Origin: Micropterix aruncella
Taxonomy: Eukaryota > Arthropoda > Insecta > Lepidoptera > Micropterigidae
Length of the DNA stretch: 64,000 nt
Assembly: GCA_944548615.1 (NCBI GenBank)
Contig: OX155961.1
Span: forward strand, 27,686,414-27,750,413
Reading direction: 5' to 3'
In this document: positions 28,388-44,101 of the stretch, in pieces
Layout of the letters: each line of letters starts with the position of its first letter
How positions within the stretch are numbered: position 1 is the stretch's first letter
Notes under the pieces: generated by a model
The model's database searches: none
What the model was told of the DNA's origin: nothing
The model's input: the letters and a program-made list of their open reading frames with translations, nothing else
Made by a program: the position numbers and the translations under genes

Positions 28388-31114
28388 TTGCGAAATGAAT
28401 ATCAAATTTTAGTTGATAAACATTTAAACTCACTGTGTTTTTATGTTAACATGATAACAACACATTCTCCTTTCTTATTTCAAGAAGCTCATAAAATAGT
28501 TAACAATTCTGTAACAGATTTACGAAATATTAGATTAAAACACGATAAAAAGTTCCTTAATTTACTAAAGAACTTTCAGAAAATTTGCATTATCCCAAGT
28601 AACAATACACGAAACATTTTGAATCCAGTTTCCATTTCAAATTACAGTCATTCCAATGTTAACAAAACAAGGAATTCAAATTCACTTCGAAATGTTATCC
28701 CAGCAGTTCACCAAGGTACTCTTTCCTCTCCGATGCACACCCTATCAGTAAACCAAATTACTAACAATATATTTCCATTAGTATCAGATTCTGTACCAAT
28801 ACGTGCCACATTAGTAAACCAAATTAATAACAGTATAACACCATCAGTATCATATTCTAATAATATACAAGGTCCATCTCCTAGAGAAAAAAATGCTGTT
28901 AAAAACTTGTCATCCAAAGTAATTAACCACAATGAATATTTAGTATTAGCTAAAGGTCTAAATTTCACACCGACTCAAAATGTGAACCATTTTAGTTTTG
29001 GTAATGATGTTGTTAAATTTTGTCGTAATTTAAGATGGCGCGAATTTTGGCATTCAAATCAAAAGGATAACAATAATAATATTAAATTACACAATGCACT
29101 ATCTCAATTTCGTCCACACTCTAATAAAGAACCCCCTCCATTACCAAAAAATCATCCGGTAGAAAATTTTATTACTATTTTATTAAACAAAGTAACACAG
29201 CCATCTTTTCTAAATAGCCTCAAGCCAACATCAAACTTGTCAGTAGATGAACGTGCAGCTCTTGAGAGTCTTAGCAAGGATACCAGCATCGTCATTTTGC
29301 CGGCTGATAAAGGTTCCACTACTGTCATACTTAACAAAACTGACTATGTAACTGAAGGCTTGAGACAACTTAGAGATGAAACTTTCTATAAAAAACTATC
29401 CAGAGATCCAAACAAAAATTTTGCAGTGAAAATAAAAAAATATATTGAACAAAATAAATCAAATGAAAAATTATCAGACGAAGATGTTAAAACTTTAATT
29501 CCTGATCCTATCCGAACTCCAAATTTTTACCTATTACCTAAAATTCACAAGCCTAATAATCCTGGACGACCGATAGTCGCAAGCTTTAACTCTCCGACAG
29601 AAAGAATTTCGGCTTTTGTAGATTATTTTTTACAACCTTTTGTGAAAAATCTAAATTCTCATATCAAAGACAGCTATCATTTTATTGATATTTTAAATAA
29701 TACTGTAATTCCAAAGTCAGACGACCTATTATTTGTTACTATTGACGCCATATCCCTGTATACCAATATTCCTCATAATTTAGGATTGGAAGCCATTTCT
29801 TATTTTCTTGATGAGAGACCTCATCCTCAAATACCTTCTACAGATTTTCTTTGCAAATTAGCCGAGTTTGTCTTAACGTGTAATGCTTTTTACTTTGAAG
29901 ATGAATTTTATCTTCAAATTAAAGGGACTGCTATGGGAACTCGAATGGCACCTTCGTATGCCAACCTTTTCATGGGATTATTCGAGCAAAATTTTCTTCA
30001 AACGCAAAATTTAAAACCCATATTATGGTATAGATTTATTGACGACATAGTAATGATTTGGCCACACGGACAAACTACTCTAACAACCTTTCTTGACGAC
30101 CTAAATAATTTTGGCCCTTTGAATTTCACTCATACCATTTCTAAATCACAAATTACTTTCTTAGATGTTGATTTAACAATTTCCGAAGGTAAAATTAAAA
30201 CCGCGATTCATATAAAACCTACAAATAAAGAACAGTATTTACACTTTGATAGCTGTCATCCATTTCACACCAAGAGATCCATTCCCTATTCAATGTCCAT
30301 TCGCGGACACCGTTTAGTTAACAACAAAGAAAATTTAGATAAATATCTCAATAATCTAAAGCAATCTCTTCTTGAAAGAAAATACCCTGCTCCTCTATTG
30401 GATAAACATATTCTAAACTCTGAAGTAAAATATATACCAAAACCTAAAATTACTTCAAATAAAAATAAAAATAATAATAATAATAAAATCTTCCTTAGCA
30501 CCACTTATTTTCCTGGTGCTGAGAAACTGCGAGATATATTATCAGATTTATTCCCCATCATTTCTAATGATGCATCCACTAAGGATCTCTTAGATTCACC
30601 GCCAATTTTATCTTTCCGCAGACCACCTAATATTAGATCAATATTAAACAAAACAAAAAATAATCAAAATTTCTCTATTGGTAATAATACTTTTGGCCTT
30701 CAACCTTGCGGTCGTCCACGTTGTAAAACTTGTCCTTTGTTAGATCTAAGTCCTTTTTTTACCAGTCCAAATACTACTAATAGTTACAGGGTTCCCTTTC
30801 ATTGCAGTTGTATTTCAAAAAATATAGTATATCAACTTCTGTGCAGGACTTGTGATGCCTTTTATATCGGTGAAACAACAACACCACTTAATATTAGACT
30901 AAATAATCATAGGGCTAGTGTAGGAAATGAAAGCCAACTCCCAATATCTTTACATGCCAGGGCGCATAATTTATCTTTTGATCAATGTTTTAAAGTTAAA
31001 ATAATAAAATGCCTGGGTGATAATGCAAAGGAAAGGGACGTCAAATCTTGGGAATTAGCTTATATTTATATTTTAGGCGCTTGCAAAGGTTCCGGTCTCA
31101 ATAGGCAAAATTAA
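28388..31114 (+). CDS. Penelope-like reverse transcriptase with GIY-YIG endonuclease (right copy)
   Basis: The reading frame is open for 908 codons and identical in sequence to residues 8-914 of the left copy after its first codon. It lacks the left copy's ATG, since the homologous position lies beyond the truncation point. The first in-frame ATG is at 28451 (MITTHSPFL). If translated from there the product would still contain all RT motifs, the Cys linker and the GIY-YIG domain. The frame also stays open upstream through the palindrome centre into the left copy's antisense strand, without biological meaning. Expression would need a promoter inside the inverted left copy or a 5' exon that is not present here. 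Confidence 0.88.
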   Translation: MRNEYQILVDKHLNSLCFYVNMITTHSPFLFQEAHKIVNNSVTDLRNIRLKHDKKFLNLLKNFQKICIIPSNNTRNILNPVSISNYSHSNVNKTRNSNSLRNVIPAVHQGTLSSPMHTLSVNQITNNIFPLVSDSVPIRATLVNQINNSITPSVSYSNNIQGPSPREKNAVKNLSSKVINHNEYLVLAKGLNFTPTQNVNHFSFGNDVVKFCRNLRWREFWHSNQKDNNNNIKLHNALSQFRPHSNKEPPPLPKNHPVENFITILLNKVTQPSFLNSLKPTSNLSVDERAALESLSKDTSIVILPADKGSTTVILNKTDYVTEGLRQLRDETFYKKLSRDPNKNFAVKIKKYIEQNKSNEKLSDEDVKTLIPDPIRTPNFYLLPKIHKPNNPGRPIVASFNSPTERISAFVDYFLQPFVKNLNSHIKDSYHFIDILNNTVIPKSDDLLFVTIDAISLYTNIPHNLGLEAISYFLDERPHPQIPSTDFLCKLAEFVLTCNAFYFEDEFYLQIKGTAMGTRMAPSYANLFMGLFEQNFLQTQNLKPILWYRFIDDIVMIWPHGQTTLTTFLDDLNNFGPLNFTHTISKSQITFLDVDLTISEGKIKTAIHIKPTNKEQYLHFDSCHPFHTKRSIPYSMSIRGHRLVNNKENLDKYLNNLKQSLLERKYPAPLLDKHILNSEVKYIPKPKITSNKNKNNNNNKIFLSTTYFPGAEKLRDILSDLFPIISNDASTKDLLDSPPILSFRRPPNIRSILNKTKNNQNFSIGNNTFGLQPCGRPRCKTCPLLDLSPFFTSPNTTNSYRVPFHCSCISKNIVYQLLCRTCDAFYIGETTTPLNIRLNNHRASVGNESQLPISLHARAHNLSFDQCFKVKIIKCLGDNAKERDVKSWELAYIYILGACKGSGLNRQN

Positions 31115-31311
31115 TAAGGTTTATCATATTATCATAATCATCAAATGCTTTTTATTTTAATTTATAATCATTCATTTAAAATAACGTTTTGCACGGTTGG
31201 TTATGGTACCTTAACTAAATCGTGTAAAATATTATTAATCCATTTCTTTTTGTTCGATTCCTTGAATTTAAATTTTCAACGAATTGTTCGATTTCAGAAA
31301 TGTCACATATC

Positions 31312-31332
31312 TTGACGACGGCTGAGCCGAAA
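31312..31332 (+). ncRNA. Hammerhead-ribozyme-like core (degenerate), right Penelope copy
   Basis: TTGACGA (31312-31318), stem CGGC/GCCG closed by TGA (31319-31329), then AAA. It lies about 200 bp after the stop codon, as in the left copy. The first position deviates from the invariant C of an active hammerhead, so it is best read as a decayed or unusual version. Confidence 0.35.
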
Positions 31333-31596
31333 TATTGATATACATTTTATAACAATCATTAATATTTAAGAAACACTAATCGCCTATTATTTTCCAGCAT
31401 TCATTCTCGTCTCGCATTGTTGTGTTGCCGCTACCATTTTAATCAAGTTCCAATACCACAGCAGGAAACACCTAGCAAGCGCTGAAGGAAGAGAAGAATA
31501 AGGCGTGGAGTCACTCCTGGTCACCACAGACCAGATAAGTGCCCTTTCATTATTTTATCATTTCATTTATTTAGTAATAAACATAATTTCAATTTG

Positions 31597-31599
<3 letters not shown>

Positions 31600-31667
<68 letters not shown>
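31600..31667. repeat. (TA)n microsatellite, 68 bp
   Basis: TA tract joining the 3' end of the right Penelope copy to the second 557-bp satellite array. The satellite starts at TTCTTTTTAGAATTG, just after the TATATA that is normally inside the unit. Confidence 0.95.
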
Positions 31668-37595
<5,928 letters not shown>

Positions 37596-37830
37596 CTAAA
37601 CACATTGGAAGATTCTTTCTCCTTCTTCTTCGCATATGTAGCAAAACACATCAGGACGATTTACATATCTTCTTCCAATTGAAATCATAATATTTCTGTT
37701 CAATAACACAGCAGGTTTTTTTTTTTTTTTTCCTAAACACGTAACCCGCCTTACGAGCTTTGATGTCCGTCCGCCGCCAGAGATTTCACCTGCAAGGAAG
37801 AACTCCTCTCCCAAGGGGATGGGTGTTATG
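37596..37830 (-). pseudogene. Fragment with NRPDVFCYIC segment, possible transposon-derived protein
   Basis: The minus-strand ORF contains GRRYVNRPDVFCYICEEEGE. A segment of the form C-x-N-x-P-D-x-FCYICG opens a family of uncharacterised arthropod proteins that I remember from repeat-rich genomes. Only this piece is visible, interrupted by a poly-Lys run from a T-tract at about 37717-37730. Recognition is from memory and weak. Confidence 0.3.
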
Positions 37831-38159
37831 TCGAGCTAATAGAGTAAAAATTATTTAATATTTAGATTCAGCGGCCTAAATGTAGCTAAAATCAGTTCTA
37901 AATCCTAGGCACCAAAAAAATAATATATTTTGTAGCCCTGTGTTATACATAGTTACTATCCAAAATTAACGTAGCTGATAATAGCCATTTTCTGATGAAA
38001 ACACACGTGCCCATACAAGAAATAATGTCTGCGCTTCTTACCGAAGCGACCGCATGAGTAATCTTACACCGCCTTTTCTGTCATAGGGTTTGTAGCTTTA
38101 TATAGCATCTCTTGTAGCGTCTGTTTACTTTTCCAGCCACCAATCGACTAAGAGGGAAT

Positions 38160-38520
38160 GTATTGTGAATGGGCCAAAAAAAATCGAGATGAAGACGGAA
38201 ATATTCATTTTGAGCCCAACTGAGACGATTAAGACCATTTCCAGATGGAAGTCTGTCTGTGTGTCTAAGAATTAATATACGACAGCGCCCAAACGCTTAT
38301 TGCGATCTAGCTGAAATTTGGCAAGCATTCATCATTTGGCCATGTCAAAAGTTGAAAAGGTTGTGGTTGAAATTGGTCGACCAGGGGGCGCGCTTGTCGT
38401 ATTTCAATATCAAAATATTAGACATTTAGACTTTAAATTTAGTACACAAATGCCCTTTTAAGGCCGAAATCACGTTGGAAAAGTTTGGTTGGTATATCTC
38501 ATATTCATCATTAAGACCAG
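38160..38520 (+). repeat. Rep-B dispersed repeat
   Basis: Shares ordered blocks with 63030-63950: CAACTGAGACGATTAAGACC, GAAGTCTGTCTGTGTGTC, CGCCCAAACGCTTATTGCG, GAGCTGAAATT-type sequence, GGGGGCGCGCTTGTCGTA, TCAATATCAAAATATT and AAGGCCGAAATCACG. No ORF is conserved among copies. Confidence 0.6.
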
Positions 38521-38597
38521 TTATAGATTAGTCTGTGAGTGTGTCTGTTTTTCTGTCTGTGTGACTGTCTATGTGTGTGTATTCCTCTACGACAGCA
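38521..38597 (+). repeat. Rep-B head fragment interrupted by the 5S-derived SINE
   Basis: GTGTGTGTATTCCTCTACGA followed by CAGCA matches the Rep-B block that precedes AAACGCTT in other copies. The expected continuation is replaced by the tail of the minus-strand 5S-derived SINE, which marks an insertion point. Confidence 0.5.
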
Positions 38598-38800
38598 TTT
38601 TATTTTTTTCTCAATCTTTACACTCCTACGGTAACGGCCCGTCATGACAATTATCTTACAGCCGGCCGGCTTTTATACCGTCACTTGGCAGTACCTACTC
38701 TGGCGGTCACCCATCTAAGTACTGACCACGCCAGACGCTGCTTAACTTCGGTGATGCCGTAGCCGAAAAAGCAGCTACGGCTTCTTCGCAGCACGCGTGC
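38598..38800 (-). mobile_element. 5S rRNA-derived SINE (SINE3-like), copy 2
   Basis: The minus strand reads CATCACCGAAGTTAAGCAGC, then GGCGTGGTCAGTACTTAGAT, GGGTGACCGCC, matching the internal promoter boxes A, IE and C of 5S rRNA. The 5' quarter of 5S is replaced by a short hairpin (CCGTAGCTGC...GGCTACGG). After the 5S part come TATAAAAGCCGGCCG and GGGCCGTTACCGTAGG, the same body as in copy 1 at 5895-6075, and an A-rich tail. Confidence 0.72.
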
Positions 38801-39349
38801 CCAAACCTGCTTTATCCAACTCTGAATATCGTCTTCCATTGTCCCAGAATGCCCTTTATCACTGGAGGGTTAACATGAAAGAGTTCGCGTGCTAAGTCCG
38901 TCGTGACGCAGTTGGCGAGGCCGTCATTCCTACCGGGCCGCTCGACGCGTATATCGTTACCGTGGCGCCGATCTTTTAATTCGCCCAGACCACAATCGTA
39001 CGTCCCGCGCGACCATTACAAACCCCATGCAATCTGACCCCTTCCAACAGACCCAGATCCTGCATCAGATAAGGCTGTTGTCTATTAGATGTGGCTACGT
39101 TGTCTATATAATCTGTGTCTTTTAAATATTATCCTCAAGGCAACTTGACACTTACGAAGCCGCATGGATACAAAGTAGGTAAATCCTGTATGGATACAAA
39201 GTGACAAAGTGAGTAAATCCTGCATCAGGCATGGTTTTGTCTATATAGAGAGTTTTCTCAAGGTAACTAAACACTTACAAAGCCTTATCGATACAAAGTT
39301 AGTATAGGCACAGTATCAGAGAGTTGTTTACCTTATACCAATATTTAAA
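38801..39349. other. Unannotated mixed-composition sequence
   Basis: Contains short internal direct repeats (TGGATACAAAGT with AAATCCTG at about 39166 and 39191; CAAGGCAACTTGACACTTACG and CAAGGTAACTAAACACTTAC) that suggest an old local duplication of about 110 bp at 39110-39300. No coding frame was recognised. Confidence 0.4.
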
Positions 39350-39600
39350 AATCGAAGCGAGCGACGTCGCGAACCCTAAGGGCTACCAGAAATCCAAATA
39401 CTACGATTACTAGACATTGTGCCACAAACATCGACGGGGCTGACTGTGCTGCTGTTGAACGAATTTCGATGAAGCAAGCGGGCAAGCTCTCCACCGACGC
39501 AGATATTCAAATGTTAGATACATTTGAAAACCCCCACGCGCTTCACGCCAACTACAGGCGTTTGCCGTGGCGGTATAACTAAAGTATAGGAACCTCTCCT
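39350..39600 (+). repeat. Rep-E dispersed repeat
   Basis: GAGCGACGTCGCGAACCCTA, a GGGCT segment and CTCCACCGACGCAGATATTC correspond in order to GAGCTACGTCACGAATCCAA and CTCCGCCAACGCAGATGTTC at 59106-59175. The overlapping minus ORFs here (39410-39702) share no conserved reading frame with that copy. Confidence 0.45.
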
Positions 39601-40034
39601 GCATTGTTGATTTTTAGATGTCACCGGACTATTTTCCCCACGCAGATTCCGAATCTGCAATAATCTTTTGTCGCTCTCAATAAATAAGCGAGATATAGGC
39701 ATTCAAAGTTTGCATACTAAACGTCAACAAATCGGCCATATTGTTTCAGGAGTAGTGTCTGGAAAATAGTCGATATATCGCGAGCTCTCTAATATCGATA
39801 ACAATTCGCGATATTACAAAAAGATGGCATGCTAGTGAAAAAACATGTCTGCGATATTTAAAAAAATGAGACTATTTTCGAGGTTTTTTTCATTTACTTT
39901 GCATTTTAATAACAAAAGGTATCCTGAAACAATAGAAAAATCCTGAATATAGGAAAGCAAAAAAATTTTTTCGAATTTCGCGCGAAATTCGAAAAAAAAT
40001 ATAAAACGTTATAAAACTCCTGCAACTCATTATT

Positions 40035-40215
40035 ATGGGAAAAGTTTCAGGGAAGAGGAGACCTGGTCGAAGATGGAAATCTTGGTTGCAGAATATTCGA
40101 GAATGGACCGGCATTACAAGAGTCGCCGAATTGTATTGTCTGACGAAGGACAAAACAATATACAGAACTGACTGCTAACCTTCACTAGTTGTTAGAGTTC
40201 AACCTAACTAGAAGA
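40035..40215 (+). pseudogene. RTE-like LINE ORF2 C-terminal end
   Basis: Forty-seven codons from MGKVSGKRRPGRRWKSWLQN, followed by IREWTGITRVAELYCL, match the well-known C-terminal end of RTE-type LINE proteins (GRRGRxRRxxSWLxNIREWTGxxxxxLxRLA). A stop follows at 40176 and a GAAGAAGAA-type tail near 40205. The upstream RT is absent, so this is a typical 5'-truncated insertion. AT-rich unrelated sequence precedes it. Confidence 0.75.
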
Positions 40216-41054
40216 AGAATTTGTAAATATAATCGGCATGAATAATCTTTGCTCACATATACCTATATTTATTGATAAAATGCTGTAATTTACTTATAAT
40301 TATTAAATTAAATTAAATAAATAAATTATAAAGATAGACCGTAAAAACTATCGGAAATGAAAACTTGCAATATCCAAAATTACATAAAACTCTTGAGAAA
40401 AATTAAATTATCTTCGACTTTCACATAATCTCTTAAGGAATATAGTTTAACTGGACTTGTATAGGGTCTGTAAATGTTTGTACGATGTATGGACAGTTCC
40501 TCGCTTTCGTTTTTGCCCTTTCGTCACGATCGCCTTACCCGACCCATGATTACTTTATGTCGGGACATGTAAAACGTCTTCAGGACTCCCGACTATTTAA
40601 ATTCCTACCTCTATTTACTCTAGGCTTATCTACTAAGTTATGCATCGCTTTACAATAATTTTATCACTAACTGACAGTAAAAGTCAGGTGATTTCCTAAT
40701 ATTAGTTTTGCGTCGGGTTTTTGATGACGCCAGCAGCTTCTGTACTTTTTAATTACAAAAATTATTATAGCCACATTCTTCGTAAAAATGTTCATAATAT
40801 TTTTATCCGAACTCAAAACATGTTATTTGTTAGATGTAAAAAAAACAATTTATTTATTTAATTATGGCATTTACAAAGCATATATCTGTTACAAATATTC
40901 ATATCAATGTATATATATGTACAAAAAAATATATAATTTTATTCATATTAATAAAAATGAACACCGCCTATATGAGCATTCCAACCAAGTGCCAGGATTT
41001 ACTCCAAGGCAGCGAGCTGTTCAGTTTGCAATTACATTTATTCTAGTATATATT
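40216..41054. other. Unannotated AT-rich sequence
   Basis: No recognised domain. Short ORFs at 40788-41060 are Tyr, Ile and Lys rich as expected from AT-rich DNA. A fragment TGCCAGGATTTACTCCAAGG near 40990 leads into the following Rep-A copy. Confidence 0.4.
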
Positions 41055-41640
41055 GGGTAGCGAATGGTTTCGTGTAGCTTGGGCCATAAGATCCATTTTG
41101 TTCTCGGATCGGCCTAACTCACGATTCAGCTCCTATTCAGAAGCCTCCTCGTGTGGAAGGCTACGCCGGGTTAGACGGGTGGGATTGCCCCCGGTGCTAC
41201 TGGACGGTTTGTGCACCGTTCAGCGACGTCAATCTGTTGTGCACTCTGACTAATTTCTGAAGGAGTATGGAGACTATGGAAATATACTCTCTCCTAAACA
41301 TGGGGGGTAGATATTGACCTGTTGTCAGGCCACCCGATCTCGTGTGGCACTACGGGCAAAGGATGCCAAGGTCCGCGATGGCAGAGGACGGAGGTATCCT
41401 GAAGGTTAATTCCAGATGGAGATATCCTTCCCAAACTGGTAGAGGACGAGGCTGCCCGCTGGGTACCCTTCCTGGTGCCTCGTCGTAAAGCGTTGGCCTC
41501 TAACGGCCACGTTGGCATAGCTAGACAGTAGATTTGTATTGTCTCTGTCTTGTACGCTCATCCCACGGCTGAAAGAGCGACCACATATCGTTATGGGGTG
41601 ACGGGTTCTCCAGTTGTAGTTGTCACCGCATTATTGTGAA
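41055..41640 (+). repeat. Rep-A dispersed repeat, near full-length
   Basis: Ordered landmarks: CCATAAGATCCATTTTGTTC, CTACTGGACGGTTTGTGCAC, CCACCCGATCTCGTGTGGCA, GGGCAAAGGATGCCAAGGTC, GCCCGCTGGGTACCCTTCCT, GGTGCCTCGTCGTAAAGCGT, TTGGCCTCTAACGGCC and a terminal TTGTAGTTGTCACC. Same order as 55285-55930 and 56785-57430. No ORF is conserved in all copies. Confidence 0.65.
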
Positions 41641-41911
41641 TATAAAACCATAACCATTACAAATAGGTTATATATAACTTGGAAGACTAATAATTTAAAC
41701 ACAAAATAATCGAAGAAACAAGATAATCGCGTTAAATTTAATAAAATAATAAATAATGGTAACCAAAATTGGATAATAAGAAACAATCAAGAAAAATAAA
41801 TTATTTTTTTGGGTTTGAAAAAAAACCAAGTAAAGTAAATAATTAAATCTGGTCTTTTATTCATGCTAATAGAGAAATTCCAAGACTGGTGAGGATTATT
41901 ATGCAATGGGT

Positions 41912-43026
41912 GGGTGGGCAGTGGCGGTCTCTTCATATAAGCCGAAAAGCCTGGCTTGCCTATACTTCCAAATTAACGATTAAATAAATTAATAACACAA
42001 TTCGTAAAAAAAACAATTAAATAAATCATTTTGCTAGCGCTACTACTGCCATCTAACGCGCACAGCTCGCTCCACGCGAGAAAAAAACTGTTATCGACAG
42101 GTGCGATAATTATCTACAGGGCGCGATTGCTGTTTCGCTCGCACATATTGGGCTTTCAATGCGGCTTTCAAAATCAGTGTTCCTCTCATTCGCACCTGTG
42201 GCAAATTACGCTAAACAATATATGTCTATATACAACTTTTGTATCGGGAGCTAAGCCGGGCTTGCTTAGCCATGACGTTGAATGCGAACTGTGAATGCGA
42301 ACGTGTCAACAGAAAGCGCGACTTCATTATAATTAGTTTGGATTTAAATGTGCGAGTGACGTCGGGCTAATTTTTTATTGTGTAATTTCAATTGATTTGT
42401 GGTTTTTAGTGCCTGATAAAAAATGGAGGAAATTGTCCTTTGTGGTCAGTAATGTATTCTTATTATTTTGTTTTCTGACATATGTAACAACCCGCAGGAC
42501 TGGGACGGGGATACGGTTTTAGCAGCGGAGAATTTTGAAAACTCGATGCGATCATTCCATTTAAAAATTTTCACCTTGTTTTCCGCCGAATTTTTGAAAA
42601 AGCTGAGAGCTTGTACAACATTCTTCAAAAATCACAAGTCGATGTGGGTTATAGGAATTAATGAAGGAAAACAAAATAAAGGAATTTCAGACTTGGTTAC
42701 GTGTTGAATTTCAATATGAATTTGATCAAATTTATGAAAACAATCTACAAAATAACTCAGCACCTCGTTTGAGACGCAACGACGCAAGAGAGTCCTTTAA
42801 AGCCACTAGAGGTATGCGACTGCTGATAAGTTTATGTTAAATTCTGTCTTGCAGTAGCATGCCTTCAGTGTGCTTTATTGAATGTACGACCCAAGCAGTA
42901 AATTTCAAACTGAAGATTAAAGAGTAAAGAGGTACCACTTTTTTACTATAAAAAGCGTAAAAAAACACAAAAAGGTATGTCGGGCTTGCCCTATTTACGA
43001 ACCCTGGGCACGCCACTGTGGGTGGG
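41912..43026 (+). mobile_element. hAT-superfamily element with 8-bp target duplication
   Basis: The element runs from 41920 (CAGTGGCGG...) to 43018 (...CACGCCACTG), with short terminal inverted repeats of the CAGTGGCG type typical of many hAT elements. It is flanked on both sides by the exact 8-bp direct repeat TGGGTGGG (41912-41919 and 43019-43026), the hAT hallmark. GGCTTGCC-type subterminal blocks occur at both ends. At 1,099 bp it is far shorter than an autonomous copy and holds only a transposase relic. Confidence 0.88.
42468..42830 (+). pseudogene. hAT transposase relic (internal fragment)
   Basis: Two consecutive frames give a hAT-like fragment. The first has DWDGDTVLAAENFENSMRSF then HLKIF (42500-42580). 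The second, from 42661, has KIKEFQTWLRVEFQYEFDQI then YENN and APRLRRNDARESFKA. This matches the pattern of the transposase segment just after the RNase-H-like catalytic start in ZMYM1-like hAT proteins, where a long search helix is followed by a FDxIYE...PRxRR segment. The N-terminal zinc finger and C-terminal dimerisation region are absent. A frame change and deletions make it inactive. The protein assignment is from memory; the element class is independently supported by the flanking duplication. Confidence 0.6.
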
Positions 43027-43990
43027 CGGTAGGTGAATTGAAATTTTAGTTATTTTCCCAGTTATAAATCTTTTCCATTTACTCGAGTCTATCATTAAAT
43101 GTACAAAAATAGTAATCTGATTTATTTACATTTGAACGAAGTTAATCTGGCGCGAATATTTCAACAATTACAAAAACGGAAAAAAGCGATGTAATTTACG
43201 GATAAGTCGCCCTTATTTTTACAGGTTTAAAACTTATAATACAAATTTGTATTCTCAAAAATTATCATTTGAAAAAAGTCTGGATATGTAAAAAGGTCTC
43301 TGACTGCGTTTGGCGGGATTTAAAATTAGACAAAAATACAAACTCATTGCTCTCATTTTTACAGTCTTGAAATTTTTGTTCTTGATCTTTGAAATCTTGA
43401 TAATTGATCCTAAAATTCCACAAAAAAACACATCTCGCTAAATTTTCATAATAATTAAAGCCTCGCCAGAGTTTACTGAAGTGTGTGGCAGTGGGCAGTG
43501 TTTCATGGGCGTAAATTGTTTATTGCTCGTCAGCATTGCAACGGAGTTTATTGCATCAGAGTTTTGTGACTTACATATAAATTTTAATAAAAATGTTAAT
43601 AATTTAAATTCCTGCCTGAGACTCGACTCGAATATCTACCGATTTTAGCATTATCTATTTTCTACAGTATTCATTTGGATTCATTTTTTGACTTACTGGA
43701 TATATTAAGATACTGGCATGTTTTTATTTTTCTAAATAATTAAATTAGTATTTATAAAAATAACAACATGATTTATTAAAACAATGTGTGCATAACTGTA
43801 AGTTATCAAGAAAATAAATATTGATTAATTGATTGATTAATCAGCAATTATGTACGTAAAGAACTATTTACAAGGAACTAGGTTGTGGGAATCTAAGACA
43901 ACAAAAGTGGAAGTTCAACCGTTAAATAATTTAGATAACTAAAAATATTTGCCAAAAATAATCGTGTTATAAAAACGGAGACTATCGCGG
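43027..43990. other. Unannotated AT-rich sequence
   Basis: AT-rich DNA without long ORFs, recognised repeats or RNA genes. It separates the hAT element from the second Penelope relic. Confidence 0.4.
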
Positions 43991-44100
43991 TTGTTTGACA
44001 TTATAAATAGGATAGAAAACGAATTTACCGCGTGTAATTTGTAGCACCCGACGTTTCGGTGACGTTGCAGCCGCCGTTGTCAAGGGTAGACTGAAGAGCT
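43990..44100 (-). ncRNA. Hammerhead-like motif region of a diverged Penelope element
   Basis: On the minus strand, TTGACAACGGCGGCTGCAAC is followed by GTCACCGAAACGTC and GGGTGCTAC (44043-44093). The order TTGACAA, imperfect stem, CGAAACGTC resembles the hammerhead core (CUGANGA, stem II, GAAA, then GUC) with two core changes. It follows the C-terminal end of a Penelope GIY-YIG protein, as the motifs at 25403 and 31312 do. Confidence 0.35.
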
Positions 44101-44101
44101 G

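Larger units (their letters stand above)
28381..31600 (+). mobile_element. Penelope-like element, right copy
   Basis: Mirror image of the left copy with a constant coordinate sum of 56735 from end to end, hence no net indel over 3,220 bp. The only difference I noticed is at 25542/31193 (GCGCGG against GCACGG on the sense strand). The 3' end stops at AATTTGAAAA and runs straight into (TA)n. Confidence 0.93.
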
